This document shows, piece by piece, positions 1 to 7,262 of a DNA stretch of 14,967 nucleotides (position 1 is its first letter; each line of letters starts with the position of its first letter). The stretch covers positions 1 through 14,967 of the forward strand of contig CAMGRA010000012.1 in assembly GCA_946061345.1 (NCBI GenBank). The letters run 5' to 3'. The notes beneath the pieces are model-generated. The model searched no databases. It worked only from the letters and a program-made list of their open reading frames with translations, and was not told where the DNA came from. This DNA comes from an uncultured Clostridia bacterium (GTDB lineage: Bacteria > Bacillota > Clostridia > Oscillospirales > Oscillospiraceae). The translations under genes and the position numbers were made by a program.

Positions 1-625
1 CGTCGGGCAGGCAGTACAGCTCCACATGGCGGGTCGTATGCCGGCCCCGTCCCAGTTTGTCAGAGACTTCCCCGGTCTCAATGGAGAAATCCGGGTCCAT
101 GGCGTTGAGGATACTGCTCTTCCCCACACCGGAGTTACCCGTAAAGGCCACAGTCTTTCCTTTCACAGCCTCCAGCAGCTCCTCCACACCCTCACCGGTC
201 AGCGCGCTGGTGGCAAAGGTGCGGAACCCTGCCCGGCGGTAGATGCCGAGCAGCCGTTCCCCGCTGCACAGGTCAGTCTTGTTCACGCAAAGCAGTACCG
301 GGACGTTCTGTTCGCCCGCGATGGCCGCGACCCGGTCGATGAGGAAGGGGTCTGTCACCGGGTTGGCCTCGGAGGCCAGGATCACCAGCGCGTCCAGATT
401 ACTGACGACAGGGCGCACAAAGCTGTTGCGGCGGGGGAGGATGGATTCCACCATGCCCTTACCCTGCTGCACCGAATAGGTCACCTCGTCGCCCACCAGG
501 GGCGTCACGTGCTCCTTACGGAAGATGCCCCGGGCGCGGCATTCCGTCACCTTGCCGTCTGTGCCGCGCACGTAGTAAAAGCCGCTGAGCGCCTTGATGA
601 TGCGCCCTCTTGCCGGTCCTTCCAT
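1..625 (-). CDS. rsgA: Ribosome small-subunit-dependent GTPase A, partial (C-terminus beyond window)
   Basis: Circularly permuted GTPase that helps late maturation of the 30S subunit. The reading frame is open from ATG at 625 to the window edge, giving 208 codons of a protein usually near 290 residues. Visible in order: an N-terminal OB-fold-like part starting MEGPARGRIIKALSG, the G4 motif NKTD (about residues 115-118), G5-like SALTGEG, the P-loop GNSGVGKSS (about 160-170), then LGRGRHTTRHVEL near the cut. G4 preceding G1 is the hallmark permutation of this family. The DTPG motif and the zinc-binding C-terminus lie outside. An in-frame stop (that of prkC, 632-634) precedes the start, so ATG 625 is the only sensible initiation codon. 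It sits 6 bases after prkC with no recognisable Shine-Dalgarno sequence, which suggests coupling to prkC translation. This is the usual prkC-rsgA order of Firmicutes. Confidence 0.96.
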   Translation of the reverse strand, partial: MEGPARGRIIKALSGFYYVRGTDGKVTECRARGIFRKEHVTPLVGDEVTYSVQQGKGMVESILPRRNSFVRPVVSNLDALVILASEANPVTDPFLIDRVAAIAGEQNVPVLLCVNKTDLCSGERLLGIYRRAGFRTFATSALTGEGVEELLEAVKGKTVAFTGNSGVGKSSILNAMDPDFSIETGEVSDKLGRGRHTTRHVELYCLPD

Positions 626-631
626 GGGCGG

Positions 632-2707
632 CTACGGCTTAGTCTCTGAGGACGTGGTGCCTTCCGTGGGTGCCTCTGTCGGCTCCGCCGTGGATTCCGT
701 AGGCGGCACCGTCAGGGCCGGATCCGGTCCCTTGGAAATATCGATGGTCACATAAGTGCCTTTCTCAACCTTTGTGCCGGGGACCTCGCTCTGACTGACG
801 ACAAAGCCCACTGGGACCTCCGCGTCATAGACCTCATTGATCAGCGGCACCAGACCTACATCCTTCAAGGTCTTCTGCGCGTCCTCCAGGCTGGTGATAA
901 GGACATTGGGCACCGGTACCTTTCCGTCGCCCTCGCTGACATAGATAAAGATCTTGTCACCCGGCTCCAGTTGATCGCCTGCCTGGGGATCGGTGCGGTA
1001 AACGCGGTCCTTTTCGTACTTATCGTTCACATCATAGAGGTATTCGATCGAAACGCTGACCTTCAGGGCCTTCAGTCTGGCCTTTGCGTTGTCCACCGTG
1101 TCGCCGATGAGGTTGGGCATCTTGTTTTCACCCAGGCTGACATACAATACGACTTCCTGGTTCTTTTCCAGGGGTTCCTCCGCCTTTGGCTCCGTCCGGA
1201 CGATATTGCCCTGGCGGACATCCTCGCTGCTTTCATCCTTCAGGGTGATTTTCAGACCCAGCTTCAAAGCCTCAAGCTGCTTCATGGCGTCAGCCTCGGA
1301 TACGTTCACCAGGTCGGGCATCAGGATCTCCTCCTTGCCCTTGCTGACAGTAAGCTTCACCGTCCGGCCGGGTTTGACCTCTTCACCGGCTTTCGGATCC
1401 TGGGCCATGACGTAGCCCTCGTCGTACTCGTCGCTGTATTCCTCCGTCACGCGGCGCACGTCCACATCCAGGTCGGGATAGTCCTCCGGGTCGATGTCCT
1501 CCAGCTTCATGCCTACGAAATTGTCCACGCGGACGATCTCATCGGCAGTGCTTTCCGTGGATGCGTCTACCGGCTCGTCGCCGCCGCCGGACAGGGCCGT
1601 TACCAGGACGATGGCCAGGACCACCAGGACGATGGCTGCGGAAATGGAGGCGATGATAATGAGCTTCTTCCGGCGCTCGGCAGCCTGCTCCGCTTCACGG
1701 CGGGCACGTTCGGCACGGCGCTCCTCCGGAGTCTTGGCACCGCCGTTTTTCGCAGCACGGGCGGCAGCATAGCGCTCCGCCTCCGTGCGGGTCATGGGCT
1801 GGCGCTGCTGGGTCTGCTGGGGCTTCTGCGCCGTCGCAGCAGCCGCTGCCGCCGCATCCACCGCAGGCAGGAAGGTCAAAGACGGATTCTTGCGGAATTC
1901 CTCCATGTCGCTCAGCATCTCCGCCGCAGTGGCGTAGCGCTTTTCAAGATTGGAATTCATGGCCCGCATGGTGATATATTCCAGGCCGAGGGGGATCCCC
2001 GGCATCACCTCGCTGGGACGCCGTGCACCGCCGTTGATATGCTGGATGGCCACGGAGACCGGCGTCTCGCCGTCATAGGGCGTGCGGCCCGTGAGCATCT
2101 CATACATGACCACGCCCAGAGAATAAATGTCGGAGCGGTTATCCACCCGCGCACCCTTGGCCTGCTCCGGGGAGATGTAGTGGACGCTGCCCAGGGCCTC
2201 CCGCGTCAGGGTATTCTGAGCGGAGCCGACCCGTGCGATGCCGAAATCGGCGACCTTGATAGAGCCGTCCTTCAAAATCATGATGTTATGGGGCTTGATG
2301 TCCCGGTGGACGATGCCCCGGCTGTGGGCATGATCCAGAGCCTTGGCGATCTGCATGGAGAAGTGCAGCGTCTCACGCCAGTTGAGAGGGCCTTTCTTCT
2401 CCAGGTACTGCTTGAGAGAGATCCCCTCGATCAGCTCCATGACGATATAGTTGGCCTCGCCGGAGCGGGAAACGTCATAGACGCTGACGATATTCGGGTG
2501 CGACAGCATGGCGACCGCCTGGGATTCCGCGTGGAACCGGCGGCAGAACTCCTGGTTCCCCGAAAATTCATCCTTCAATATTTTTACTGCGACCATGCGG
2601 TTGAGCCGGTGGTCCAAAGCCTTATAGACCACGGCCATCCCGCCGGTGCCGATCACTTCCAGTATCTCATATCGACTGTCCAGCAGTCTTCCTATGTAAT
2701 TTTCCAT
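632..2707 (-). CDS. prkC: PASTA-domain Ser/Thr protein kinase (PrkC/Stk1 type)
   Basis: Membrane eukaryotic-type kinase that senses peptidoglycan or lipid II fragments and phosphorylates cell-wall and translation targets. In 691 residues: a cytosolic kinase domain about 1-275 with glycine loop GTGGMA (20-25), VAVKIL lysine (K42), HRDIKPHN (134-141), DFG (154-156), activation-loop threonines T166 and T168, and SPEQ (179-182). Then an Ala/Gln-rich linker (283-303) and a strongly charged Arg/Glu juxtamembrane helix (about 328-348). One membrane segment follows (about 349-371), then four extracellular PASTA repeats (about 392-456, 460-525, 528-592, 596-660). The C-terminus is a Thr/Pro/Glu-rich tail (664-691). 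ATG 2707 has an AGGGAG ribosome site about 5 bases upstream. It lies downstream of its cognate phosphatase gene across a 71-base gap, the largest in the window. All catalytic residues are present, so it should be active. Confidence 0.98.
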   Translation of the reverse strand: MENYIGRLLDSRYEILEVIGTGGMAVVYKALDHRLNRMVAVKILKDEFSGNQEFCRRFHAESQAVAMLSHPNIVSVYDVSRSGEANYIVMELIEGISLKQYLEKKGPLNWRETLHFSMQIAKALDHAHSRGIVHRDIKPHNIMILKDGSIKVADFGIARVGSAQNTLTREALGSVHYISPEQAKGARVDNRSDIYSLGVVMYEMLTGRTPYDGETPVSVAIQHINGGARRPSEVMPGIPLGLEYITMRAMNSNLEKRYATAAEMLSDMEEFRKNPSLTFLPAVDAAAAAAATAQKPQQTQQRQPMTRTEAERYAAARAAKNGGAKTPEERRAERARREAEQAAERRKKLIIIASISAAIVLVVLAIVLVTALSGGGDEPVDASTESTADEIVRVDNFVGMKLEDIDPEDYPDLDVDVRRVTEEYSDEYDEGYVMAQDPKAGEEVKPGRTVKLTVSKGKEEILMPDLVNVSEADAMKQLEALKLGLKITLKDESSEDVRQGNIVRTEPKAEEPLEKNQEVVLYVSLGENKMPNLIGDTVDNAKARLKALKVSVSIEYLYDVNDKYEKDRVYRTDPQAGDQLEPGDKIFIYVSEGDGKVPVPNVLITSLEDAQKTLKDVGLVPLINEVYDAEVPVGFVVSQSEVPGTKVEKGTYVTIDISKGPDPALTVPPTESTAEPTEAPTEGTTSSETKP

Positions 2708-2733
2708 GGCAACTCCCTATTCCGCAACTGCGG

Positions 2734-2755
2734 CCCGCTCCGGACGGCGAGCGGG
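2734..2755 (-). promoter_or_regulatory. Intercistronic stem-loop between prpC and prkC
   Basis: The 71-base gap between the phosphatase stop and the kinase start contains a perfect 7-bp inverted repeat, CCCGCTC paired with GAGCGGG, around an 8-base loop. A smaller CCGC/GCGG dyad sits beside it at 2722-2733. On the transcribed strand no T-run follows, so it does not look like an intrinsic terminator. It ends about 25 bases before the prkC ribosome site. It could be a processing or stabilising hairpin or a translation attenuator. Its existence as an inverted repeat is seen directly; any function is inference. Confidence 0.45.
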
Positions 2756-2778
2756 TGCCGAACTCAATTTCATTTCCC

Positions 2779-3510
2779 TCATAATGCGATCAAAACCGCC
2801 GTGATGTTATCCGGCGCGCCCCGATCCTTTGCGATCTCCAGCAGGCGCTGGCAGCAGTCCTCTTTCCTTGCGCCGTGGGCGATCTCAAAGAGGATCTCCT
2901 GATCGTCCATCTGGTTGGACAGACCGTCGGAGCACAGAAGCAGGCTGTCTCCCCGGTGCAGCTCTACGCGGAACACATCGGCAAAGACCTGGGGCGACGT
3001 GCCGACGGCTCTTGTGATGATGTTCTTGCTGGGATGGCTCTTTGCCTCCTCCGGCGTCAGCTCGCCCCGCTGGACCATCAGCTCCACCACCGAATGGTCG
3101 GTGGTGACACAGGTGACGCCGTCGAGATCAACATGGTAGGCGCGGCTGTCGCCCACGTTAAGCACCTGGCAGCCCCTGCCCGAGATCAGGCAGGCAACCA
3201 AGGTCGTGCCCATGCCGTCGAACTCGGCGCTGAGCTGGGAATGTTCAAACACGGAGATGTTCGCCAGCGTCACCGCGCTGCGAAGCATCCGCTCCGTCTC
3301 CTCCGCCGTCATTTCGAGAGAAAAGGAGCGCTTGACCTCTTCCGTGAACACCTCGCTGGCCAGGCGGCTGGCGACCTTGCCGGACTTGGCTCCTCCCATG
3401 CCGTCGCAGACGACGGCAAGCAGGGCGTTGTCCCCGAGACGTTCCACACGGAACGCGTCCTGATTTTCTTCTCTGACGTTGCCCGGGTCAGTCAAACCCC
3501 AAGCCTCCAT
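2779..3510 (-). CDS. prpC: PP2C-family Ser/Thr protein phosphatase (PrpC/Stp1)
   Basis: Metal-dependent phosphatase that reverses PrkC phosphorylation. With the start at ATG 3510 it is 243 residues, the normal size for single-domain bacterial PP2C. Metal-binding and fold motifs are complete: NQD (D18), VCDGMGG (D36, G37), FDGMGTT (98-103), LNVGDSRAY (117-125), TTDHS (136-140), SHPSKNIITRAVG (158-170), CSDGLS (D195) and APDNIT (D234, N235). The frame also opens at a GTG (3519) overlapping the rlmN stop, but AAGGAG at 3519-3524 lies 8 bases before the ATG and directly abuts that GTG, so ATG is preferred. It starts 5 bases after rlmN and precedes prkC, the standard phosphatase-kinase pair. Confidence 0.97.
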   Translation of the reverse strand: MEAWGLTDPGNVREENQDAFRVERLGDNALLAVVCDGMGGAKSGKVASRLASEVFTEEVKRSFSLEMTAEETERMLRSAVTLANISVFEHSQLSAEFDGMGTTLVACLISGRGCQVLNVGDSRAYHVDLDGVTCVTTDHSVVELMVQRGELTPEEAKSHPSKNIITRAVGTSPQVFADVFRVELHRGDSLLLCSDGLSNQMDDQEILFEIAHGARKEDCCQRLLEIAKDRGAPDNITAVLIAL

Positions 3511-3515
3511 GGGCG

Positions 3516-4553
3516 TCACTCCTTTTCGGTTTCTGTTTCGTATTTTCTCCGCAGCTGTCCGCAGGAGGCGTTGATGTCTCCGCCCAGGGTCCTGCGCACG
3601 GTGGCGGGGATGCCGTGGGCCTCCAGCCGCTGCTGAAACGCCCGGACGACATCGGGATAACTTGGTTTGAGGGGGCTTTCGGCCACCTCGTTGAGCGGGA
3701 TCAGATTCACATGGGCCGCAATGCCCCGGAGCTTCTTGATCAGAGTATCCGCCATCTCCGGCGTGTCGTTGAGGCCGCGAATCATGGCGTATTCAAAGGA
3801 GATCCGGCGGCCGGTCCGCTCGAAATAGCGCTTGCAGGCAGCCAGGAGGGTCTCAACATTATATCGCCGGTTGATGGGCATAATGCCGGAACGTATCTCG
3901 TCGGTGGGCGCGTGGAGGGACACCGACAGGGTAAGCTGCAGATCCTGCTGGGCAAGAGAATCGATCTTGTCCACAAGGCCGCAGGTGGAAAGGCTGATGT
4001 GGCGCATACCGATGTTCATGCCCTCCGGCGAATTGACGAGTTGCAAAAAACGCAGCACCGTATCATAGTTGTCCAGCGGCTCGCCGATGCCCATGAGAAC
4101 GATATTGGATACCGGCAGGCCGGAATCAAGCTGGGTGAACAGCACCTGATCCAGCATTTCCGAGGGACGCAGACGCCGCACCAGCCCACCCCGGGTGGAG
4201 GCGCAGAACGCACAGCCCATAGGGCAGCCCACTTCGCAGGAGATGCAGACCGTATTGCCGTGGTGATAGCGCATCAGGACGCTCTCGACGCAGTTGCCGT
4301 CAGACAGCCGCCAAAGGTATTTGATGGTGCCGTCCCTGGCAGACTGCAGCCGCCGGGCAACGGTGGGGCAGGTCAGCTCATATTGGGCCGCCAGCTTTTC
4401 CCGCAGGGCCTTGGAGAGATTGGTCATCTCGTCAAAGCTCCCTGCGCCGCGGTGCAGCCAGGTATAGACCTGTCCTGCGCGGAATCTCGGCTCACCCAGA
4501 GCGGCCAGATCCTCCGTCAACTCCGCCAGGGTCATGGATTTGATGTCCTTCAA
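3516..4553 (-). CDS. rlmN: Dual-specificity 23S rRNA/tRNA adenine C2-methyltransferase RlmN
   Basis: Radical SAM enzyme that methylates C2 of A2503 in 23S rRNA and of A37 in some tRNAs. It has 345 residues, the family length. The radical SAM cluster cysteines are C110, C114 and C117 in GCPMGCAFC. The two catalytic cysteines of the methylated-cysteine mechanism are visible as C103 (TVCIS) and C331 (INASCGQL). The SAM-binding GIGEP lies at 155-159 and SLHAP at 212-216. Translation appears to start at TTG 4553, which overlaps the rsmB stop as TTGA. AGGAGG sits 5 bases upstream, and the resulting N-terminus (KDIKSMTLAEL) fits the family better than starting at the internal ATG 4535. It lies between rsmB and prpC as in B. 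subtilis. Confidence 0.98.
   Translation of the reverse strand: MKDIKSMTLAELTEDLAALGEPRFRAGQVYTWLHRGAGSFDEMTNLSKALREKLAAQYELTCPTVARRLQSARDGTIKYLWRLSDGNCVESVLMRYHHGNTVCISCEVGCPMGCAFCASTRGGLVRRLRPSEMLDQVLFTQLDSGLPVSNIVLMGIGEPLDNYDTVLRFLQLVNSPEGMNIGMRHISLSTCGLVDKIDSLAQQDLQLTLSVSLHAPTDEIRSGIMPINRRYNVETLLAACKRYFERTGRRISFEYAMIRGLNDTPEMADTLIKKLRGIAAHVNLIPLNEVAESPLKPSYPDVVRAFQQRLEAHGIPATVRRTLGGDINASCGQLRRKYETETEKE
3519..3524 (-). promoter_or_regulatory. Ribosome binding site deciding the prpC start
   Basis: AAGGAG on the minus strand, 8 bases before ATG 3510. It lies inside the end of rlmN, whose TGA stop falls in the spacer. It excludes the overlapping GTG at 3519, which would have no spacer. Confidence 0.7.
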
Positions 4554-5842
4554 GGCTTCCTCCTGAATTTACAAATGAAAAATCCGTCGGTGCCGTGGTC
4601 GCAGGGAAGCAGGGTGGTCATTGGACCGGCGGGGATCCCGGAGCCCGTCGGAAACTCGACTGTCTCAAGGGCGAATTCCGGATGATTTTGCAGAAAATCC
4701 TCGGCGACGGCCTCGTTTTCCCGCCGCAGGATGGTGCAGGTGCTGTAGAGCAGGACACCGCCGGGCTTCACATATTGGGCCTGAGTTTCCAAAATTGCCC
4801 TCTGCAAAGCGGGCAGACGCTCCGTCTGGGCCAGATCCTTGTCCCGTATCTCCGGCTTTTTGCGGATGACGCCAAGGCCGGAGCAGGGCACGTCGGCCAA
4901 AACGGCGTCCATGGCGTTTTTCCAGGCCTCCACAGGCTTGGAAGCGTCCTGCAGGCGGGCGGTGAGAATGGAAATATGCAGACGCTCCGCTCCCTTTTCC
5001 AGCAGGGCGATCTTGTGGGGATGGATGTCGCAGGAGATCAGCTCTCCCCGGTTTTTCATCTCCATCGCCGCAGCGAAGCTCTTCCCTCCCGGTGCGGCGC
5101 AGCAGTCGAGCACCTTCATACCCGGCTGCAGTCCGGCGGCCTGCACCGCCAGACGCGCTGCCACATCCTGGACGTAAAAGAGGCCCTCGCGGTAGGAAGA
5201 AAGCTGTTCCAGATTCCCAGTAGCGCTGACCGTGATGCAGTCAGGCAGCCAGGGATGCGCCTGGGCCGCCACGCTCTCGGCAAGCAGCCGGGTGAGCAGT
5301 TCATCACGATTGGTCAGCAGGGTGTTGACCTGCAGCACCGTCGCAGGCGCCTCGTTATGGCTCTCCAGAAGCCGCCGGGTCATTTCCTCACCGAATTCCT
5401 CCGTCAAAAGGTCCACCAGCGCCGGGGGGTGGCTGTATCGGGTGGCAAGGTCCTCCGGCCGGGGCAGACCGGTGCGGAGCATATTCCGCAGAACGCCGTT
5501 GACCAGCCGTCCGGCTGCCGGATTTGCAAAGCGTTTGGCCTGATCCACCGCCTCGTTGACGGCGGCGGAGGACGGGACCTTATCCAAGAAGTTCAGTTGA
5601 TAGACCGCCAGGCGCAGAATTTCCCGCACCACGGGCTGTAGTTTTCCCTTGGCAAAGGCATCGATCCAGAAATCCAGCAGGGCGCGGTTTTGCAGCACGC
5701 CGTAGCAAAGGCGGCTCGCCAGCGCCGCATCACGGCGGTCCAAGCCAATGAGCAGCTCCTTCAGAGCGCCGTCGGACCAGGCGCCGTTCCTGCGGCAGGC
5801 AACCAGAGCCTTGAGTGCCGCGTCTCTCGCGTTCAAATTCAT
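4550..5842 (-). CDS. rsmB: 16S rRNA (cytosine-967-C5) methyltransferase RsmB
   Basis: SAM-dependent enzyme that methylates C967 (E. coli numbering) of 16S rRNA. It has 430 residues. The N-terminal NusB-like RNA-binding domain spans about 1-135, with RLCYGVLQNR at 44-53 and NEAVDQAKRF at 96-105. The Rossmann methyltransferase domain carries motif I CCAAPGGKS (247-255), motif IV DVPCSGLG (317-324, C320) and motif VI YSTCT with the catalytic C369. The C-terminal HGTDGFFICKF (416-426) is typical. ATG 5842 lies 2 bases after the fmt stop with no clear Shine-Dalgarno sequence, so initiation probably depends on ribosomes ending fmt. The gene overlaps rlmN by 4 bases. Confidence 0.98.
   Translation of the reverse strand: MNLNARDAALKALVACRRNGAWSDGALKELLIGLDRRDAALASRLCYGVLQNRALLDFWIDAFAKGKLQPVVREILRLAVYQLNFLDKVPSSAAVNEAVDQAKRFANPAAGRLVNGVLRNMLRTGLPRPEDLATRYSHPPALVDLLTEEFGEEMTRRLLESHNEAPATVLQVNTLLTNRDELLTRLLAESVAAQAHPWLPDCITVSATGNLEQLSSYREGLFYVQDVAARLAVQAAGLQPGMKVLDCCAAPGGKSFAAAMEMKNRGELISCDIHPHKIALLEKGAERLHISILTARLQDASKPVEAWKNAMDAVLADVPCSGLGVIRKKPEIRDKDLAQTERLPALQRAILETQAQYVKPGGVLLYSTCTILRRENEAVAEDFLQNHPEFALETVEFPTGSGIPAGPMTTLLPCDHGTDGFFICKFRRKP
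4559..4564 (-). promoter_or_regulatory. Strong ribosome binding site for the TTG start of rlmN
   Basis: AGGAGG five bases upstream of TTG 4553, located inside the end of rsmB. No ATG is similarly placed; the nearest in-frame ATG is 18 bases further on. This supports a true TTG start with a 4-base overlap. Confidence 0.7.
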
Positions 5843-5844
5843 AG

Positions 5845-6762
5845 TTACAGTTCGATGGGATGGCCGCGGAAATAATCCGGCGCAGCCATACGCTTGCCGC
5901 CGTCGGCCTGCAAGACCGTAATGACCAGCACCTGACCGCCGCCCACAGCGATCTCCAGGCCCTCTTTTGTCAGGGCCAGCAGGGTCCCGGGGGCCTTATC
6001 GGTGGTTTTTCCCGTGGGCCGGACGGCATAAATTTTAAAACGGGTGCCTCTCAACTCCGTTGTTGCGACGGGCCAGGGGTCCAAACCCCGGACGTGGTCG
6101 ATGATCTGGCGGGACGTCTTGCTCCAGTCGATGGGGCACAACTCCTTGGTCAGCATGGGCGCAAAAGTGGCCTGTGCGTGATCCTGAGGCGTGCGGGTCA
6201 CGGTGCCGGCCTCCATGGCCCGGAGGGTGTCGCACAGCAGACCCGCGCCGATGTCCGCCAAACGGTCTAAGAGGCTTTGGGCGTTTTCGTAGGGTTCGAT
6301 AGGCGTTTTACGAATTTCAATGATGTCCCCCGCGTCCATCTCCGCAGCCATATACATGGCGGTGACGCCGGTCTCATCCAGACCGTTGAGGATGGCCCAC
6401 TGGACCGGCCCGGAGCCCCGAAGCTGCGGCAGAACGCTGGCATGGATATTGACGCAGCCCAGGCGCGGAATGTCCAGCACCCGCTGGGGCAAAATCTTTC
6501 CGTAGGCAACCACGGCGATCACGTCAGGCTGCAGAGCGCGAAGCTCCCCGATCACCGCGTCATCCTTGAAGGTCGCAGGCTGGAATACTGGCAGCCCCGC
6601 CTCCAGGGCCACCTTTTTTACCTCGGACATTTCCAGCTTCATGCCGCGGTTTTTCGGTTTGTCGGGCTTGGTATATACGCCGACCAGATCAAATCTTTCA
6701 CCGATCAGGCGGCGCAGACAGGTCGCCGCAATATCCGGCGTTCCCATAAATACAACTCTCAT
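5845..6762 (-). CDS. fmt: Methionyl-tRNA formyltransferase
   Basis: Transfers a formyl group from 10-formyl-tetrahydrofolate to Met-tRNA(fMet) for translation initiation. The 305-residue length is close to the family norm. The catalytic domain begins MRVVFMGTPD and holds N105, H107 (NIHASVLP) and D143 (EMDAGDI), the expected catalytic triad, plus RGSGPVQWAI (115-124). The C-terminal OB domain includes RGLDPWPVA (225-233) and ends with DYFRGHPIEL. ATG 6762 overlaps the def stop as ATGA and has AGGAGG 4 bases upstream. Fmt adds the formyl group that Def, encoded just before it, removes. Confidence 0.98.
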   Translation of the reverse strand: MRVVFMGTPDIAATCLRRLIGERFDLVGVYTKPDKPKNRGMKLEMSEVKKVALEAGLPVFQPATFKDDAVIGELRALQPDVIAVVAYGKILPQRVLDIPRLGCVNIHASVLPQLRGSGPVQWAILNGLDETGVTAMYMAAEMDAGDIIEIRKTPIEPYENAQSLLDRLADIGAGLLCDTLRAMEAGTVTRTPQDHAQATFAPMLTKELCPIDWSKTSRQIIDHVRGLDPWPVATTELRGTRFKIYAVRPTGKTTDKAPGTLLALTKEGLEIAVGGGQVLVITVLQADGGKRMAAPDYFRGHPIEL

Positions 6763-7250
6763 GCTTCCTCCTGTACCGATGTCATGGCCTCGATCTCCTC
6801 GTCGGTGAGCTTGCGGTAGGCGATCTCGGTGTAGATATGGCCGTCCAGATGGTCGTTTTCATGGCACAGGCAACGGGCGATCAGCTCCTCGCCCTCGATC
6901 TCAAACCACTCACCGTAGCGGTTCTGGGCTCTGGCCTTGACCACGTTGGGGCGCTTGACCATCCACCATTCGCCGGGTACACTCAGGCAGCCCTCCATTC
7001 CGTCCTGCTCGCCGGAGGTCTCGATGATCTCCGGGTTGATAAGCTCGACGATCTCCTCGCCGGTGTCCATGACAAAAATGCGCCGGAGAATGCCGATCTG
7101 GGGCGCGGCCAGACCGACGCCGTTGGCAGCGGTCAGGGTCTCTCCCATATCGTCCAGGAGGGTATGGAGCTTTTCGTCAAATTTCGTTACGGGACGGCAG
7201 CGCTTATGCAGTGCACTGTCCTCGGATGTCAGGATTTTTCTCAGTGCCAT
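6759..7250 (-). CDS. def: Peptide deformylase
   Basis: Metalloprotease-like enzyme that removes the N-formyl group from new proteins. With the start at ATG 7250 it has 163 residues. All three motifs are present: GVGLAAPQIG (44-53), EGCLSVP (86-92, metal ligand C88) and HENDH (130-134, ligands H130 and H134, catalytic E131). The residue before the HExxH histidine is Cys129 rather than the Gln of the E. coli enzyme; from memory this also occurs in other Clostridia. The frame extends upstream to 7322 inside priA, but AGGAGA at 7257-7262 and the family N-terminus ALRKILTSED support 7250. It starts 10 bases after priA and overlaps fmt. Confidence 0.97.
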   Translation of the reverse strand: MALRKILTSEDSALHKRCRPVTKFDEKLHTLLDDMGETLTAANGVGLAAPQIGILRRIFVMDTGEEIVELINPEIIETSGEQDGMEGCLSVPGEWWMVKRPNVVKARAQNRYGEWFEIEGEELIARCLCHENDHLDGHIYTEIAYRKLTDEEIEAMTSVQEEA

Positions 7251-7256
7251 GGGGTC

Positions 7257-7262
7257 TCTCCT
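7257..7262 (-). promoter_or_regulatory. def ribosome binding site overlapping the priA stop codon
   Basis: AGGAGA lies 6 bases before ATG 7250. Its first two bases are the AG of the priA TAG stop (7261-7263), so a ribosome finishing priA sits on the def initiation region. It fixes the def start at 7250 rather than the longer upstream frame. Confidence 0.65.

Noticed and set aside
2734..2755. Intrinsic terminator between prpC and prkC
   Set aside because: A stem is present but no T-run follows it on the transcribed strand, so it is reported only as a stem-loop.
971..2902. 643-codon open frame on the plus strand opposite prkC
   Set aside because: Exactly antisense to a protein with complete kinase and PASTA motifs. 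Its translation is low-complexity His/Leu/Arg/Gly-rich with no recognisable domain. Strong GC bias at third positions removes stops from the opposite frame.
3615..4685. 356-codon open frame on the plus strand opposite rlmN
   Set aside because: The reverse strand has every catalytic cysteine of RlmN; the plus-strand product has no recognisable motif.
7110..7250. Cys129 before the HExxH histidine as a defective deformylase
   Set aside because: All metal ligands and the catalytic Glu are intact, and from memory Cys at this position is seen in other clostridial enzymes.
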